A stretch of 64,000 bases of DNA from Ruminiclostridium papyrosolvens DSM 2782 (GCF_029318685.1 NZ_CP119677.1:2409001-2473000); one strand, 5' to 3'; positions 53,065 to 62,659 are shown, counted from the stretch's first letter. Made by a program: numbers and translations. The notes: a model not told the origin generated them from the sequence alone.

Positions 53065-56000
53065 CTAATTAATATACGGTAATTTATCAAACTTCCCAAG
53101 CAAATACCCTTTCAGTATTGCTAAATCAATAGCATTTATTTCACCATCCATATTTAAATCTCCGACAAACATTTTGTCCTGTACCGGAAAACTCTCAATC
53201 TTACCCATCAGGTATTGTTTTAAGAATGCAAAATCAATTGCGTTTATTGTTTTGTCACCGTTATAATCACCCACTATTTCTGTGTCAATTGGTGTTTCCG
53301 CAACCCCTTCTACTGTTGGAATGATTACCTTCATTAATCCGCTTTTTGTATCAAACTCTACCTTATCAATACAGGTTTCCCTGTGATACCCAAGTCCGCT
53401 GGTATATTGATTCAGTGGTGTTACAAATCTGTGGTAAGCCATATAGTACTCATCCTTGTTGGGAAGCTTTATAATTGATTGATGTCCGGTTCCAAGAATA
53501 TTCATGTCAGGATTCTTTGATAAAACCGTATACTGATATTGGATAGGCCCATACAGGCTGCTTGAAGTACCGTAGTTTATATGATAATTTTCACTCCCTG
53601 TATCGTCACATGACCATGTGAAATGATAGAGACCGTTTCTCTTTATCACTGTAATTGACTCTCTGAAATCAGTAGCACCACTCAGCTTACTCATGGACCC
53701 CGCTTTAAGGCTTATCATATCATTATTTAGCTGAACTATGGCAGGTGAACCATTGCCAAAAAGCAGATAGGAAGTTCCATCGTCATCAGTAAAGACTGAC
53801 GGGTCTATAGTCTGACTTACTGTTACACTGTTTTCCAGATTCTCAGGTGTGATTAAGGGCGATTTCTCTGCTACAAATGGCCCTGTTGGACTGTTAGAGG
53901 TAGCAACCCCAATACAGGATTTACCGTCTGAACGCTTTGCACAGAAGTAGAAATAGTATTTTCCGTTCTTTTCTTCAATGGTTGGTGCCCAAGCACTTCC
54001 TACCGCCCAAGGAACTTCCTTCCCCACTCCTGCATCAAGAATAACGCCTTCATCTTTCCAGTTAACCATGTCTAATGATGAAAAAGCATGGAACTGCGTT
54101 CCGCTCCATCCTGAAAATCCGTCTGTGGTGGGATAGATATAGAATTTATCGCCAAAAACATGAATGTCCGGGTCAGCAAATTGTCCTCCTAAAACAGGAT
54201 TATTGCAGAGTACGCCTTCTACTGTCCATACCTGAACGCTCCCATCCGGCATTTTGATTTTAACATAAATTGGCTGTGTCAAGTTCACCGTTTGCCCGTT
54301 TATTCCATCTATTGTACAACCGCTTGCCAGCTCATATGTCAAAGGCACTGACGAAATGTCCTTTACAGTACTGTTGCTTTTACTGATATATATGGTGGCC
54401 TTTTTATTTGAAGCATCACATTTAGTGCCTATAATACTGTAGCCTGTTGCAGATGCTCCTTTAATAATATTATTCTCCATAATTTTTGCTTTAACCTTCA
54501 CCGTTGACAGTACTTTTCCGTCAGCCATCGGTGTTCCGAAGTTTGGAGTACCGTCACTGTTCCAGAACAATTTCTGAACCCGTGTATGTCTTCCTGCATC
54601 ATACAGAGGTTCATAGCTGCCGCTAATGTACTTTTCTTCCTGGCGGGCATGGTATACAAGGATATCTTCACTACCATCCTCGGACACCGTAAAGGTATTG
54701 TGTCCCGGGCCATACTGTCCGGCTTCTGTATTGAAAGTCATCACCGGATGAGGTGTTTTCACCCATGAATCAGGATTCAACAAATCGCTTGTATCCGAGG
54801 CTGTAAGAAGTCCCAGACAATACAGAGCATCAGTACCGCTTGCAGAATATGAAATAAATATTTTACCGTTTCTTTTTATAACGCTTGGTCCTTCATTTAC
54901 CTTGTAGGCATGAATTTCCCAGTCGTATTGAGCAGAAGCTATCTTGACTGCATTAGTGTCAATTGTATACGGATCTTTCATTCTTGCAATATACAAGTTT
55001 GAATTAGGGTCATTCTGTGCCCAAACCATATACATATTTCCATTATGCTCAAATACAGTTTCGTCCAGAGAAAAACCGCTAAAAGCCATATCCGAAGAAT
55101 TAGTCTTTTTAACAAGTCCCTTGTCCTGCCAGTTTTCCTTTACAGTTGGATCAAGATTTCCCGGACACATTAATACATGGGGGCGTATTTGCCAAACGTC
55201 GGTGTTGGATATGGTAGTTGTATAGTAAATATACCAGTTTCCTTTAATAAAATGTATTTCAGGTGCCCAAACATGGGGGCTTTTGTTTCCACCCAGAGGA
55301 GCCTTTGTGTAGATTACCTTTTCGGTGGCAGTTTCAAGACCCTGAATTGTTGCTGCCTTTCTAAGTACGATTCTGTCGTACTGATACATACCTATATTGT
55401 TGTGTCCGTTTGAACCATCCGTATATGAAGCAGTAAAGTAGTAATTGCCGTCAGTATGTTTATAAATGCATGGATCTGCTCTGTTCAATATTAAAGGGTT
55501 GTCGTATTCGTTCTCATATACTGTTCCTTCGATTGTAGCTGTTCCATCAGTTGAATATTGAATCTGACTGATATCGTCCCATAACACTTTCGTATTTCCT
55601 GTTGTGCCATTGCTGTAATTGACTTTCACCTTTGAAGGTAATTCAGGTGTCTGACCTGCCTTTTTGGTAACCGTCACATCTTGTGCACTTACTATTTTTA
55701 TCGGCTTGTTGGCGATGCCGAATTCATCTGCAATTTCTGTTTCATTAAGCGCACGATTGTACACTTTTACATTGTCAAAATAGCCTTTAAAGTAATTATC
55801 CGTAGAGTAGAAGGATTTTCCCAAATAAGCCAGCAGGCTTGTGCCCAAATCGGACATTGATATGGACACATTATTATTTCTGCCAAGCATTAAGCCATCC
55901 TTATAAATAGCCATACTCGTAGGTGTTATTACCAACTTAATATTCATCCACTTGTTTGCTGTGGATACAGTAGTTGCCTTAACCTCCTGCTCATTTGAGT

Positions 56001-58608
56001 AGGAATTTATTGTAATGGCATTTCTGCTTTCAGCATCCCGTGTTCTTAAAAACATGTATTTATTTGAATCCTTCCCTACAGTGAAAGTAAAAAAATTCCC
56101 GGACACTGTCACAGGCTTAATATCCATAGAAATAGTTACTGTATTCTTGCCATCAAAGAAACCCTGCGGGAATGCCGCAAAGGTGCCGGTTGTTCCATCC
56201 AGATATAACACCTGAGAATTCTTTTCAGAGTCTTTTACATAAGTTGAATTTCCATTTAAGGTACCAGTACGGTTATTTCCTGATGTATCAGCGATTGTAT
56301 TGCCTGTCTTTGCTTCGTCAAATTTATATTCAAGTACAGGAGTTGTCTTGGGTTCTTCAACAGGTGCATAGCCTCCCCATTTAGCCATGACAGCGTTGTA
56401 TTCAGCCTGTGTTATCTGCATTACTGTTCCATGACGTGGCCCAGTTGGCAACTTATACTCAGAAGTACTTAGTTTCGTAAACACGCCGGAAGTAATGTCT
56501 GTGGATACCATCGGATAGTAACCGCCTCCGCCGTAATAGTCTAATAGGAGACACCATTTGTTTTGACCGTTAAACTTGAAGATTGCCGGCCCTTCAACAC
56601 CTTTCTGGCTTTCAACACTAGTTGATGGTAAAGATACGAAACTCTTATTCAGTAACTGATCACATTTATCTATAAGGATGTTCTTATTAACTTCATCTTT
56701 TGAAAACCTGTAAAACATGTTTTTTTGTTTGATGATGGTTGCATCTATTACATCATTACTTCTTTCAATATACAACTTTGGTTCGGTAAAGGTATAAAAG
56801 TCTCTTGTCTTTGCTACGTATATTCTAAACTTGCTAAAGTTATCTGCTCCTATTCGTGATGCCCAGAACATCACATATTCTCCTGTCTTTTCATCAAATA
56901 CTATTTCAGGAGCCCAAGTACAGCCTGCATCATCTCTTGCAACCTTAACCAGCCTTTCTTTAGACCAATTTACCAAATCATTGGATTCCCAAGTAACAAC
57001 CGATTTACTTCCATATGTTCCGGCTGCATCCCAGCCTTTACCATTTGCTATTCTTAGGTCTGTTGCTACCATATAGAATTTATCACCTTCAGGTGACCTT
57101 AAGATATACGGGTCACGTACACCTTTATCTCCAACAGTTGAAGTCAGTACCGGATTGTCCTTATTTAGCTCATCCCAATGAAGTCCATCTTTACTTGAGG
57201 CAAAGTATATCTGCTCTGCATCAGATCTGGCGGTGCCATTAAAATATGTAAAGAAATATCCATTATAATCTGATTCACTTATAGCTTTTGGTTTTGCCTT
57301 TACAGTAACAGTCAAATCTGCTGTACCGGATGCCGTTCCATTAGTTAGATGTGCTGTTAAGGTTACCTGAGTGTCTTTATCAGGTCTTGTGACGACACCT
57401 GCCGGTGTATTGTCATAGCCCGAATTAACTACTTCATTCACATTGACAATGGAAGGTTTATCCGTTGACCACGTTATTTTAACCGTTACTCCATCAGTAA
57501 CAATTGCTGACGGCAAAGTAATATTTCCGCGTATATCATCTGCATTACGAATAAGAAGCTGCTTTTTGGCATTCTCAATTGTCTGATTCTGCCCTTGTGT
57601 CAATGCTTTAACCGTGACTAGAAATGTTTTAGTATCACTTTCATTTCCTCTTGTGATTGTTGCGGTAAGTGTTGCCTGTTTATCCATATCAGGGTAAACA
57701 GGGCGTGTAACCTCCCCGGTTGAGGAAATCAGACTTGTGTCAGATGATATCCACGTAATTGAACTGCCGTTTACACCTGATGTCGGCAAGCTGATTTTTG
57801 AGGTTACCTGACTCAAATCTCCAAGGGATAGAGCCGCTTTGTCCATTGCAACAATATCTGCTGCCCCTGTGTTGTTTAATTCTGCTATCTCTGTGCTGCT
57901 TAATGCCCTGCTGTAAAGCCGGAAATCTGCAACCTTGCCTTTAAAGTAATTATCAGCAGTGTATGGAGCTCTTCCAATAAAATTCGCTACCGTTGCTTCA
58001 ATATCTTTGGGATTATATGCTATGTTTGCGTTCTCTGCGACCTTTACCCCATCTACATAAAGTGTACCTAAAGTCCCCTTTTGAGTATATGAAACATACC
58101 TCCACACCCCGGTGCTGAAGGCCGAGTTTACCTTGGTATTTTGTTCATCCGTCCAGTGTGCTTTTGCAAGCATAACTCTGTATGCTCCTGATTCCAGCAG
58201 GAGGCCGAAATAATGTGCATTGGCATCACTTTTTGAATCTGTAGTTGTACCGAAATTAAATACCCAGGACGGGGTAACATTTGACGAATCCACAAACACT
58301 CTGGCACTTACGGTAGTTTCTGAGAGCCCTGATAACAGGCCATTCGGCAGCTTTATATACCCTGAACTTCCATCCAATGCTACCGCACCCATTCCATTCT
58401 GAGCAGCTATCCAACTGCAGTTGCCATTCAAAATACCATCTCTGCCATTACCTGAGGAATCGGCAACTTTTAATCCTGTTCCTTCGTTAAACCTGTACCA
58501 AAGCATTAAGCCGGTATCGGCATTTGCTTTATTTGCAGGCATAAATGAAAATAGTCCTGTAAGAATCGAAGCAATTAGCAGACACGACAAAATACGCAAT
58601 TTAATCAT
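53065..58608 (-). CDS. Giant cellulosomal enzyme: LamG-Ig-GH43, LamG-Ig-GH43, GH43, dockerin
   Basis: 1847 residues. Signal peptide (1-30). LamG-like module 1 (about 33-245), immunoglobulin-like repeats (about 250-440), GH43-like domain 1 (about 450-760; R-D-P-Y-I-L, W-A-P-E-I-V-F), LamG-like module 2 (about 775-990), an Ig-like linker, GH43-like domain 2 (about 1055-1380; R-A-D-P-C-I-Y, W-A-P-E-I-H-F, G-P-S-V-I-K), another Ig-like linker, GH43-like domain 3 (about 1465-1760; F-A-D-P-D-I-H, W-A-P-T-I-E-E, R-E-S-I-T-V), and a dockerin (about 1775-1845). The catalytic Asp of each beta-propeller blade is visible in the D-P motifs. Such enzymes release arabinose or xylose from hemicellulose; three domains probably address different linkages. 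SD AGGAGGAAA. It is long for a cellulosomal subunit. Confidence 0.92.
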   Translation of the reverse strand: MIKLRILSCLLIASILTGLFSFMPANKANADTGLMLWYRFNEGTGLKVADSSGNGRDGILNGNCSWIAAQNGMGAVALDGSSGYIKLPNGLLSGLSETTVSARVFVDSSNVTPSWVFNFGTTTDSKSDANAHYFGLLLESGAYRVMLAKAHWTDEQNTKVNSAFSTGVWRYVSYTQKGTLGTLYVDGVKVAENANIAYNPKDIEATVANFIGRAPYTADNYFKGKVADFRLYSRALSSTEIAELNNTGAADIVAMDKAALSLGDLSQVTSKISLPTSGVNGSSITWISSDTSLISSTGEVTRPVYPDMDKQATLTATITRGNESDTKTFLVTVKALTQGQNQTIENAKKQLLIRNADDIRGNITLPSAIVTDGVTVKITWSTDKPSIVNVNEVVNSGYDNTPAGVVTRPDKDTQVTLTAHLTNGTASGTADLTVTVKAKPKAISESDYNGYFFTYFNGTARSDAEQIYFASSKDGLHWDELNKDNPVLTSTVGDKGVRDPYILRSPEGDKFYMVATDLRIANGKGWDAAGTYGSKSVVTWESNDLVNWSKERLVKVARDDAGCTWAPEIVFDEKTGEYVMFWASRIGADNFSKFRIYVAKTRDFYTFTEPKLYIERSNDVIDATIIKQKNMFYRFSKDEVNKNILIDKCDQLLNKSFVSLPSTSVESQKGVEGPAIFKFNGQNKWCLLLDYYGGGGYYPMVSTDITSGVFTKLSTSEYKLPTGPRHGTVMQITQAEYNAVMAKWGGYAPVEEPKTTPVLEYKFDEAKTGNTIADTSGNNRTGTLNGNSTYVKDSEKNSQVLYLDGTTGTFAAFPQGFFDGKNTVTISMDIKPVTVSGNFFTFTVGKDSNKYMFLRTRDAESRNAITINSYSNEQEVKATTVSTANKWMNIKLVITPTSMAIYKDGLMLGRNNNVSISMSDLGTSLLAYLGKSFYSTDNYFKGYFDNVKVYNRALNETEIADEFGIANKPIKIVSAQDVTVTKKAGQTPELPSKVKVNYSNGTTGNTKVLWDDISQIQYSTDGTATIEGTVYENEYDNPLILNRADPCIYKHTDGNYYFTASYTDGSNGHNNIGMYQYDRIVLRKAATIQGLETATEKVIYTKAPLGGNKSPHVWAPEIHFIKGNWYIYYTTTISNTDVWQIRPHVLMCPGNLDPTVKENWQDKGLVKKTNSSDMAFSGFSLDETVFEHNGNMYMVWAQNDPNSNLYIARMKDPYTIDTNAVKIASAQYDWEIHAYKVNEGPSVIKRNGKIFISYSASGTDALYCLGLLTASDTSDLLNPDSWVKTPHPVMTFNTEAGQYGPGHNTFTVSEDGSEDILVYHARQEEKYISGSYEPLYDAGRHTRVQKLFWNSDGTPNFGTPMADGKVLSTVKVKAKIMENNIIKGASATGYSIIGTKCDASNKKATIYISKSNSTVKDISSVPLTYELASGCTIDGINGQTVNLTQPIYVKIKMPDGSVQVWTVEGVLCNNPVLGGQFADPDIHVFGDKFYIYPTTDGFSGWSGTQFHAFSSLDMVNWKDEGVILDAGVGKEVPWAVGSAWAPTIEEKNGKYYFYFCAKRSDGKSCIGVATSNSPTGPFVAEKSPLITPENLENSVTVSQTIDPSVFTDDDGTSYLLFGNGSPAIVQLNNDMISLKAGSMSKLSGATDFRESITVIKRNGLYHFTWSCDDTGSENYHINYGTSSSLYGPIQYQYTVLSKNPDMNILGTGHQSIIKLPNKDEYYMAYHRFVTPLNQYTSGLGYHRETCIDKVEFDTKSGLMKVIIPTVEGVAETPIDTEIVGDYNGDKTINAIDFAFLKQYLMGKIESFPVQDKMFVGDLNMDGEINAIDLAILKGYLLGKFDKLPYIN

Positions 58609-58693
58609 ATGCTTTCCTCCTAAAATTTACTTATTAAAAATTTATGGGAGCTTCTATTTCTACAGATAGATATCATCAAATGAAATGTACAAG

Positions 58694-58727
58694 AATATTT
58701 TATCATAGTTATATACATATAAGTAAA
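58694..58727 (-). promoter_or_regulatory. Copy D of the repeated promoter-like element, before the triple-GH43 gene
   Basis: Minus strand TTTACT, 19 bp, TAAAATATT preceded by TATGA (one change from the other copies). 86 bp from the start codon. Confidence 0.55.
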
Positions 58728-58826
58728 TGATTGTATTCATTACAAAAAAACTTGATATGTATTGCAAATATATTCCATTTCAATATATAATCTTTATGAT
58801 TAAATTACATCGTGGGGTTAACATAA

Positions 58827-59075
58827 ATGAAAAACGAAATTCAGAAGAATTTTCTAAGACAAATGACTGAGGCGGAAATCCAACTTCATGAAGATGCGGA
58901 AAAAAGAAACAAAGGAATTTTCACAAATAAACTATTTGAAATGAGGTTTTACGGCTACAATTCTGAATATAAACCGCCTAGCAAGCTATTGCGTGCAGTT
59001 ATTTATATAGGCTTGCCCATAGCTGTTTTGATGGCTATATCGACTATAATAGACTTTATAGAATTAATATTATAG
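58827..59075 (+). CDS. Small membrane protein, hypothetical
   Basis: 82 residues: a charged N-terminal half (E-I-Q-K-N-F-L-R-Q-M-T-E-A-E-I-Q-L-H-E-D-A-E) and one C-terminal membrane helix (about 56-80; A-V-I-Y-I-G-L-P-I-A-V-L-M-A-I-S). SD TGGGG is 12 bp upstream. Nothing in sequence or neighbours shows its function. A hairpin terminator follows. Confidence 0.65.
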   Translation: MKNEIQKNFLRQMTEAEIQLHEDAEKRNKGIFTNKLFEMRFYGYNSEYKPPSKLLRAVIYIGLPIAVLMAISTIIDFIELIL

Positions 59076-59103
59076 GACTGAATCCTTTTACGGACTCAGT
59101 CCC
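59074..59103. terminator. Hairpin between convergent genes
   Basis: GGACTGA (59075) and TCAGTCC (59096) form a 7-bp stem directly behind the small membrane protein's stop. Confidence 0.6.
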
Positions 59104-59111
59104 TACATGTT

Positions 59112-59555
59112 CTATTTCAGTTCCAGTAATTTTTCAACTATTTCAGCTGAATCTTTAACCAATTTGGGGCAAAGGGTTTTAAAAAGATTCTTTTCGCCAG
59201 CTGTGCTCATTTCTTCCGGGATACTAATATCATAACCTAATAATTCTTTACATCTGACTGAACCATTTAATTCTACAAATTGTCTTTTGTATTCCTGAAC
59301 AAGTGCATAGGTTTTTTCCTTCGCAGCTGTATCATCTACTCGTACTTTTCCATATTTTAAACCGATTAACATTATAGCACCTGTCACCGCACCACAGGTC
59401 TCACCAATAAGCCCCATACCTCCACCGAAGCTGCCGGCAATTCTCAAAGCTAATACAGGGTCTAACCCTAATTCTCCTGAGTATGTAGAAAAAACCGCTT
59501 GCGCACAATTAAACCCGCTTAAAAAACATTGCTCTGAACATTCAACTTTATTCAT
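59112..59555 (-). CDS. C_GCAxxG_C_C family protein
   Basis: 147 residues from the ATG at 59555 (SD AAAGGTGG; an upstream TTG lies in the SD region of the overlapping MarR gene's end). Family pattern visible: N-C-A-Q-A-V-F near the N-terminus, G-E-T-C-G-A-V-T-G-A in the middle, C-K-E-L-L-G and C-P-K-L-V near the end. The conserved cysteines suggest a redox or metal role; no enzyme activity is known to me. It follows the MarR gene by 17 bp and is likely controlled by it. Confidence 0.88.
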   Translation of the reverse strand: MNKVECSEQCFLSGFNCAQAVFSTYSGELGLDPVLALRIAGSFGGGMGLIGETCGAVTGAIMLIGLKYGKVRVDDTAAKEKTYALVQEYKRQFVELNGSVRCKELLGYDISIPEEMSTAGEKNLFKTLCPKLVKDSAEIVEKLLELK

Positions 59556-59572
59556 AATCAAACCACCTTTCT

Positions 59573-60019
59573 CTAACAACAGTCTCTTTTATCAATCGCT
59601 TCCAACAGAACTCCCAAACTTTCCAATACCTGAACTCTTTTATTATGGGGAATTGAATTGTATATCTTACCAAAATATGAATTCTTGCTTTCTTCGATTT
59701 CTGTAAACAGTTTAGCTCCACTATCTGTCAGTGAAATAGTTACATACCTTCTGTCTTTCGGGTCTATATCTCTTTTTGCCAGTTCTGCCTTAACCAAGTT
59801 ATTCACTGTTCTGCTCATGGTACTGTTTTCAAGATTTAATAATTCTGCCAACTCATTTAAGGAAATACTGCCTGAACGACCTATTTCAACTAAAGCATGA
59901 CACTGGCCTAAAGTTACACTACAGCATGAAGTTTGGTTTTCCTCTAATACACCTAGTTTTCTCTCAAGTATTCTAATCAGTTCTCTTAATTTCTTTGAAT
60001 CATCGGTAATGTTAGTCAT
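59573..60019 (-). CDS. MarR-family transcriptional regulator
   Basis: 148 residues from the ATG at 60019 (GGAGG 8 bp upstream; a longer frame to 60064 would run through the operator). Winged helix S-L-N-E-L-A-E-L-L-N-L-E-N-S-T-M-S-R-T-V-N-N-L with the wing D-P-K-D-R-R-Y-V-T. A cysteine pair (C-C at about 42-43) lies near the N-terminus. Regulates itself and the C_GCAxxG_C_C gene, judging by the dyads at 60034-60073. Confidence 0.9.
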   Translation of the reverse strand: MTNITDDSKKLRELIRILERKLGVLEENQTSCCSVTLGQCHALVEIGRSGSISLNELAELLNLENSTMSRTVNNLVKAELAKRDIDPKDRRYVTISLTDSGAKLFTEIEESKNSYFGKIYNSIPHNKRVQVLESLGVLLEAIDKRDCC

Positions 60020-60033
60020 ATGCTTACCTCCTA

Positions 60034-60058
60034 CAACAATTGTACCATACAATAGTTG
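60034..60058. promoter_or_regulatory. MarR-type operator 1
   Basis: CAACAATTGT, 5 bp, ACAATAGTTG: 10-bp inverted repeat with one mismatch, 15 bp upstream of the MarR start codon. Confidence 0.55.
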
Positions 60059-60073
60059 CAACATGCAACTATT
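60051..60073. promoter_or_regulatory. MarR-type operator 2
   Basis: AATAGTTGC, 5 bp, GCAACTATT: perfect 9-bp repeat with the TTGC/GCAA core common in MarR sites; it overlaps operator 1. Confidence 0.7.
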
Positions 60074-60103
60074 TAATTGAAAAGTATAAATCCATTTCCC
60101 TAT

Positions 60104-61090
60104 TTAAAATCCTAAAAGCTCAATAACCTTTTTTTCAACAAGTCTGTTCTTACCTTTGTAGGGGAAATCATGTATATGAAGTGCCGGATTGAAGTTTAAC
60201 TCGATGATGCTGTATTTATCTTTGGCTGGACTTGCTTTAATATCCATGATGATAATATCTGCTCCGCATATTTTTGCTCCCACAGCTTTTGCAGCCTTTA
60301 CAGCAATAGTTTTGTACTCATTGATAATATCATCTGTAAAATCAATACTGTCTCCTCCGGTACTGATATTTGAATTTTCACGAAGATAAACTATTTCATC
60401 TTTTTCAGGTACAGAATCAAAATTTTTACTCTGAAAAGCCAGGTATTCCTTTTCAATAAACCCTAATTCTATCTTTTCAAGGGGTGTTACATATCCTTTT
60501 CCCCTTAATGGATCCTTGTTCTTTTCCTTAACCAGTTCTGCAATTGAGTGTTTACCATCTCCAGTAACATTTGCAGGTACTCTGTGAAGAATTGCTGCAA
60601 CTTCTTCACCAATTACTAAAAACCTATATTCTTTTCCTGATATAAATTCTTCGATTAAAACAGAACTGTCATATTTAAATGCCTGCTCTAAAGCAGTTTC
60701 AACATCGTTCTCTGAATAAGGATTCTTTAGAATTACTACTCCTTGACCAAAGTTTGTTGATTTAGGCTTAATAACTATATCTTTTCCACGGAAACGTAAA
60801 ATCTTTGCTTTATAATCATCACCGTGTTTAATTGTTACCCCGTCAGGTACACAAATCTCGTTTTCTCTTAATATTTGCTTCGTAACCTCTTTGTTTTCCA
60901 TAATTAACGGAGAAATATACGAATCAATTGAAGTACGTGTTGCCTGCTTTAAGTATTCAATTTTCCCTGCTTTTTTTAATCTGATAAAATTATCATCCCA
61001 ATCTAAAACTTCCACCTCAATATCCCTTTGCATTGCCTCTTTTATAATCATTTGAGTAGATAATTCCAAAGCTTCATAACCCTTCAACAT
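60104..61090 (-). CDS. gshB: Glutathione synthetase domain protein (GshF C-terminal type ATP-grasp)
   Basis: 328 residues. ATP-grasp fold of the type found at the C-terminus of the bifunctional GshF: G-Y-E-A-L-E-L-S-T-Q start, V-I-K-P-K-S-T-N-F-G-Q-G-V (ATP loop), E-E-F-I-S-G-K-E-Y-R and I-I-E-L-N-F-N-P-A-L-H. It would add glycine to gamma-glutamylcysteine. The start codon overlaps the end of gshA by 17 bp in another frame, with a clear SD GGGGAGGAA inside gshA 8 bp ahead, so the split is real and the two are translationally coupled. It differs from the classical proteobacterial GshB. Confidence 0.88.
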   Translation of the reverse strand: MLKGYEALELSTQMIIKEAMQRDIEVEVLDWDDNFIRLKKAGKIEYLKQATRTSIDSYISPLIMENKEVTKQILRENEICVPDGVTIKHGDDYKAKILRFRGKDIVIKPKSTNFGQGVVILKNPYSENDVETALEQAFKYDSSVLIEEFISGKEYRFLVIGEEVAAILHRVPANVTGDGKHSIAELVKEKNKDPLRGKGYVTPLEKIELGFIEKEYLAFQSKNFDSVPEKDEIVYLRENSNISTGGDSIDFTDDIINEYKTIAVKAAKAVGAKICGADIIIMDIKASPAKDKYSIIELNFNPALHIHDFPYKGKNRLVEKKVIELLGF

Positions 61091-62564
61091 TTTTCAGTTC
61101 CTCCCCTGTATTGTTTTTATTTTTGTGTTCCATCGCCTTACTAATTCCATAGGTGATAAAAGTATCTCCCTTTAATTTCATATCATTGATAATTTTATTC
61201 GAAGGAAGCAACGTTTTATCTATTAACTTTACAGATTCATTCATAACACATTCCATGTATTTGTTGCTATTTGCGGCATCATCCATAACCTTTGCTATAT
61301 GAAAGAGTTTACAAAAAATGTACTGTCCCCAATCCTCTAACAGTACTTGCCCACCAGTGTAACGGAAAAGAGAAAGCTTGTTCTTCCGACCTGAAATAGC
61401 AATCAAATTATGATTTTTATTCATAAGATTCAGCTCTTTTCTTTTTATATTTTTACTATTTTCAAAAAGACAATAGAGCATAAAAACCTGTAAAAAATAC
61501 ATTTGTTCAATACTAATTCCTGCTCTTTCATAAGGATTAACATCTATAATCCGTACTTCAGCATACCCGACACCTCTTTTTTCAAGAGCATCAAGCTGAC
61601 TTTCTCCTGTCTCAGTAACTTGCTTCAGACGTATAGCAGAATAAAATTCACTATCTTTTTGCAACACGTTATCGCTAAGCTGAATTTGTTTACCATCTTT
61701 GAACATTCCAATTTCTGAGTATTTTTTGCTTTTGGTTTTCATCAATTTTCTGATAGTTTCCAAATATTCAGATTTGCTATTGTAAGAAACTGTGAATTTG
61801 CCTTGTTCACCATTGGAATAACCGAATCGACTTACTCGTAAGGAGGTTGCATATTTCTTATAATTGTTTATAGGATTGCAACATTCAGGACAGCATTTTC
61901 TAATGGTCTTTAGTTCTTTTTGAATTACAGTATTAAATGTTTTATCTGTTGAAGGAGATGCTCCAAACAGGTATATCAACAACCACCTATATCTCAGGAA
62001 ATTTCTTGCCATAGAAAAGTATGCTTTATCAATAAACTCATATTTACCTTCTCCATTACCCCAGTATTTGTATAAAACATCGAATAGCTCATCAGTGAAG
62101 GAAAAATTAAAATGGATACCTGAAATCATTTGCATTTTTTTACCATAGCGGGTTGCAAGTCCATGTCGGTATATTTCCTTCTCTCTACCTTCGGGGGTGT
62201 CATCAAATTTTGCGATTGGAATAATTTCTTCTGAAGGTAATCGTGGAGGCATACTTAATGGCCATAATAATTCATTTTTTAGTTCCTCATTAACTTTTAA
62301 AGTTAAGATTTCCAGATACTTATAAACCTCCTCAACAGAAGAAAGAGGTGGTGTTACAAGTTCCAGCTGACTTTCTGAAAAATCAGTAGTAACCTCACTG
62401 TTTTGAAGTTTATTTCCAAAGGCTACCGGGTGACTGGTTAACGCTAAATATCCGCTTTTAGTGACTCGCTGAGTTTCTCTTTCAATACCCCATTTACCTT
62501 TTAGAAAAATACTGCTGTCTGTTTTCTTGATAATGTCCAATACCTTTTCAAACTTCCAATTCAT
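61074..62564 (-). CDS. gshA: Glutamate-cysteine ligase (GshF N-terminal type)
   Basis: 496 residues. Glutamate-cysteine ligase of the type found in the N-terminal half of GshF and in proteobacterial GshA: G-K-W-G-I-E-R-E-T-Q-R-V, T-D-F-S-E-S-Q-L-E-L-V-T-P, I-S-G-I-H-F-N-F-S-F, and the C-terminal region Q-V-L-L-E-D-W-G-Q-Y. It makes gamma-glutamylcysteine. The gene starts 95 bp after arsR on the same strand and has SD GAGAGGG. A 12-bp sequence also found before arsR lies about 45 bp upstream, suggesting ArsR control. Confidence 0.92.
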   Translation of the reverse strand: MNWKFEKVLDIIKKTDSSIFLKGKWGIERETQRVTKSGYLALTSHPVAFGNKLQNSEVTTDFSESQLELVTPPLSSVEEVYKYLEILTLKVNEELKNELLWPLSMPPRLPSEEIIPIAKFDDTPEGREKEIYRHGLATRYGKKMQMISGIHFNFSFTDELFDVLYKYWGNGEGKYEFIDKAYFSMARNFLRYRWLLIYLFGASPSTDKTFNTVIQKELKTIRKCCPECCNPINNYKKYATSLRVSRFGYSNGEQGKFTVSYNSKSEYLETIRKLMKTKSKKYSEIGMFKDGKQIQLSDNVLQKDSEFYSAIRLKQVTETGESQLDALEKRGVGYAEVRIIDVNPYERAGISIEQMYFLQVFMLYCLFENSKNIKRKELNLMNKNHNLIAISGRKNKLSLFRYTGGQVLLEDWGQYIFCKLFHIAKVMDDAANSNKYMECVMNESVKLIDKTLLPSNKIINDMKLKGDTFITYGISKAMEHKNKNNTGEELKNVEGL

Positions 62565-62608
62565 AATACCCTCTCAATCTATAATCTATATTCTAATGTT
62601 TCATAACT

Positions 62609-62620
62609 ATCGAACAGTTA
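62609..62620 (-). promoter_or_regulatory. Putative ArsR site before gshA
   Basis: TAACTGTTCGAT on the minus strand, identical to 62981-62992 before arsR. 45 bp upstream of the gshA start. Confidence 0.6.
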
Positions 62621-62659
62621 CATTAAAAATTTTTTCCCGCTTTAAATATCAGGAAAAAA

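Noticed and set aside
61074-61090. Frameshift error between gshA and gshB
   Set aside because: A strong SD (GGGGAGG) stands 8 bp before the gshB ATG, so the overlap looks like normal coupled genes.
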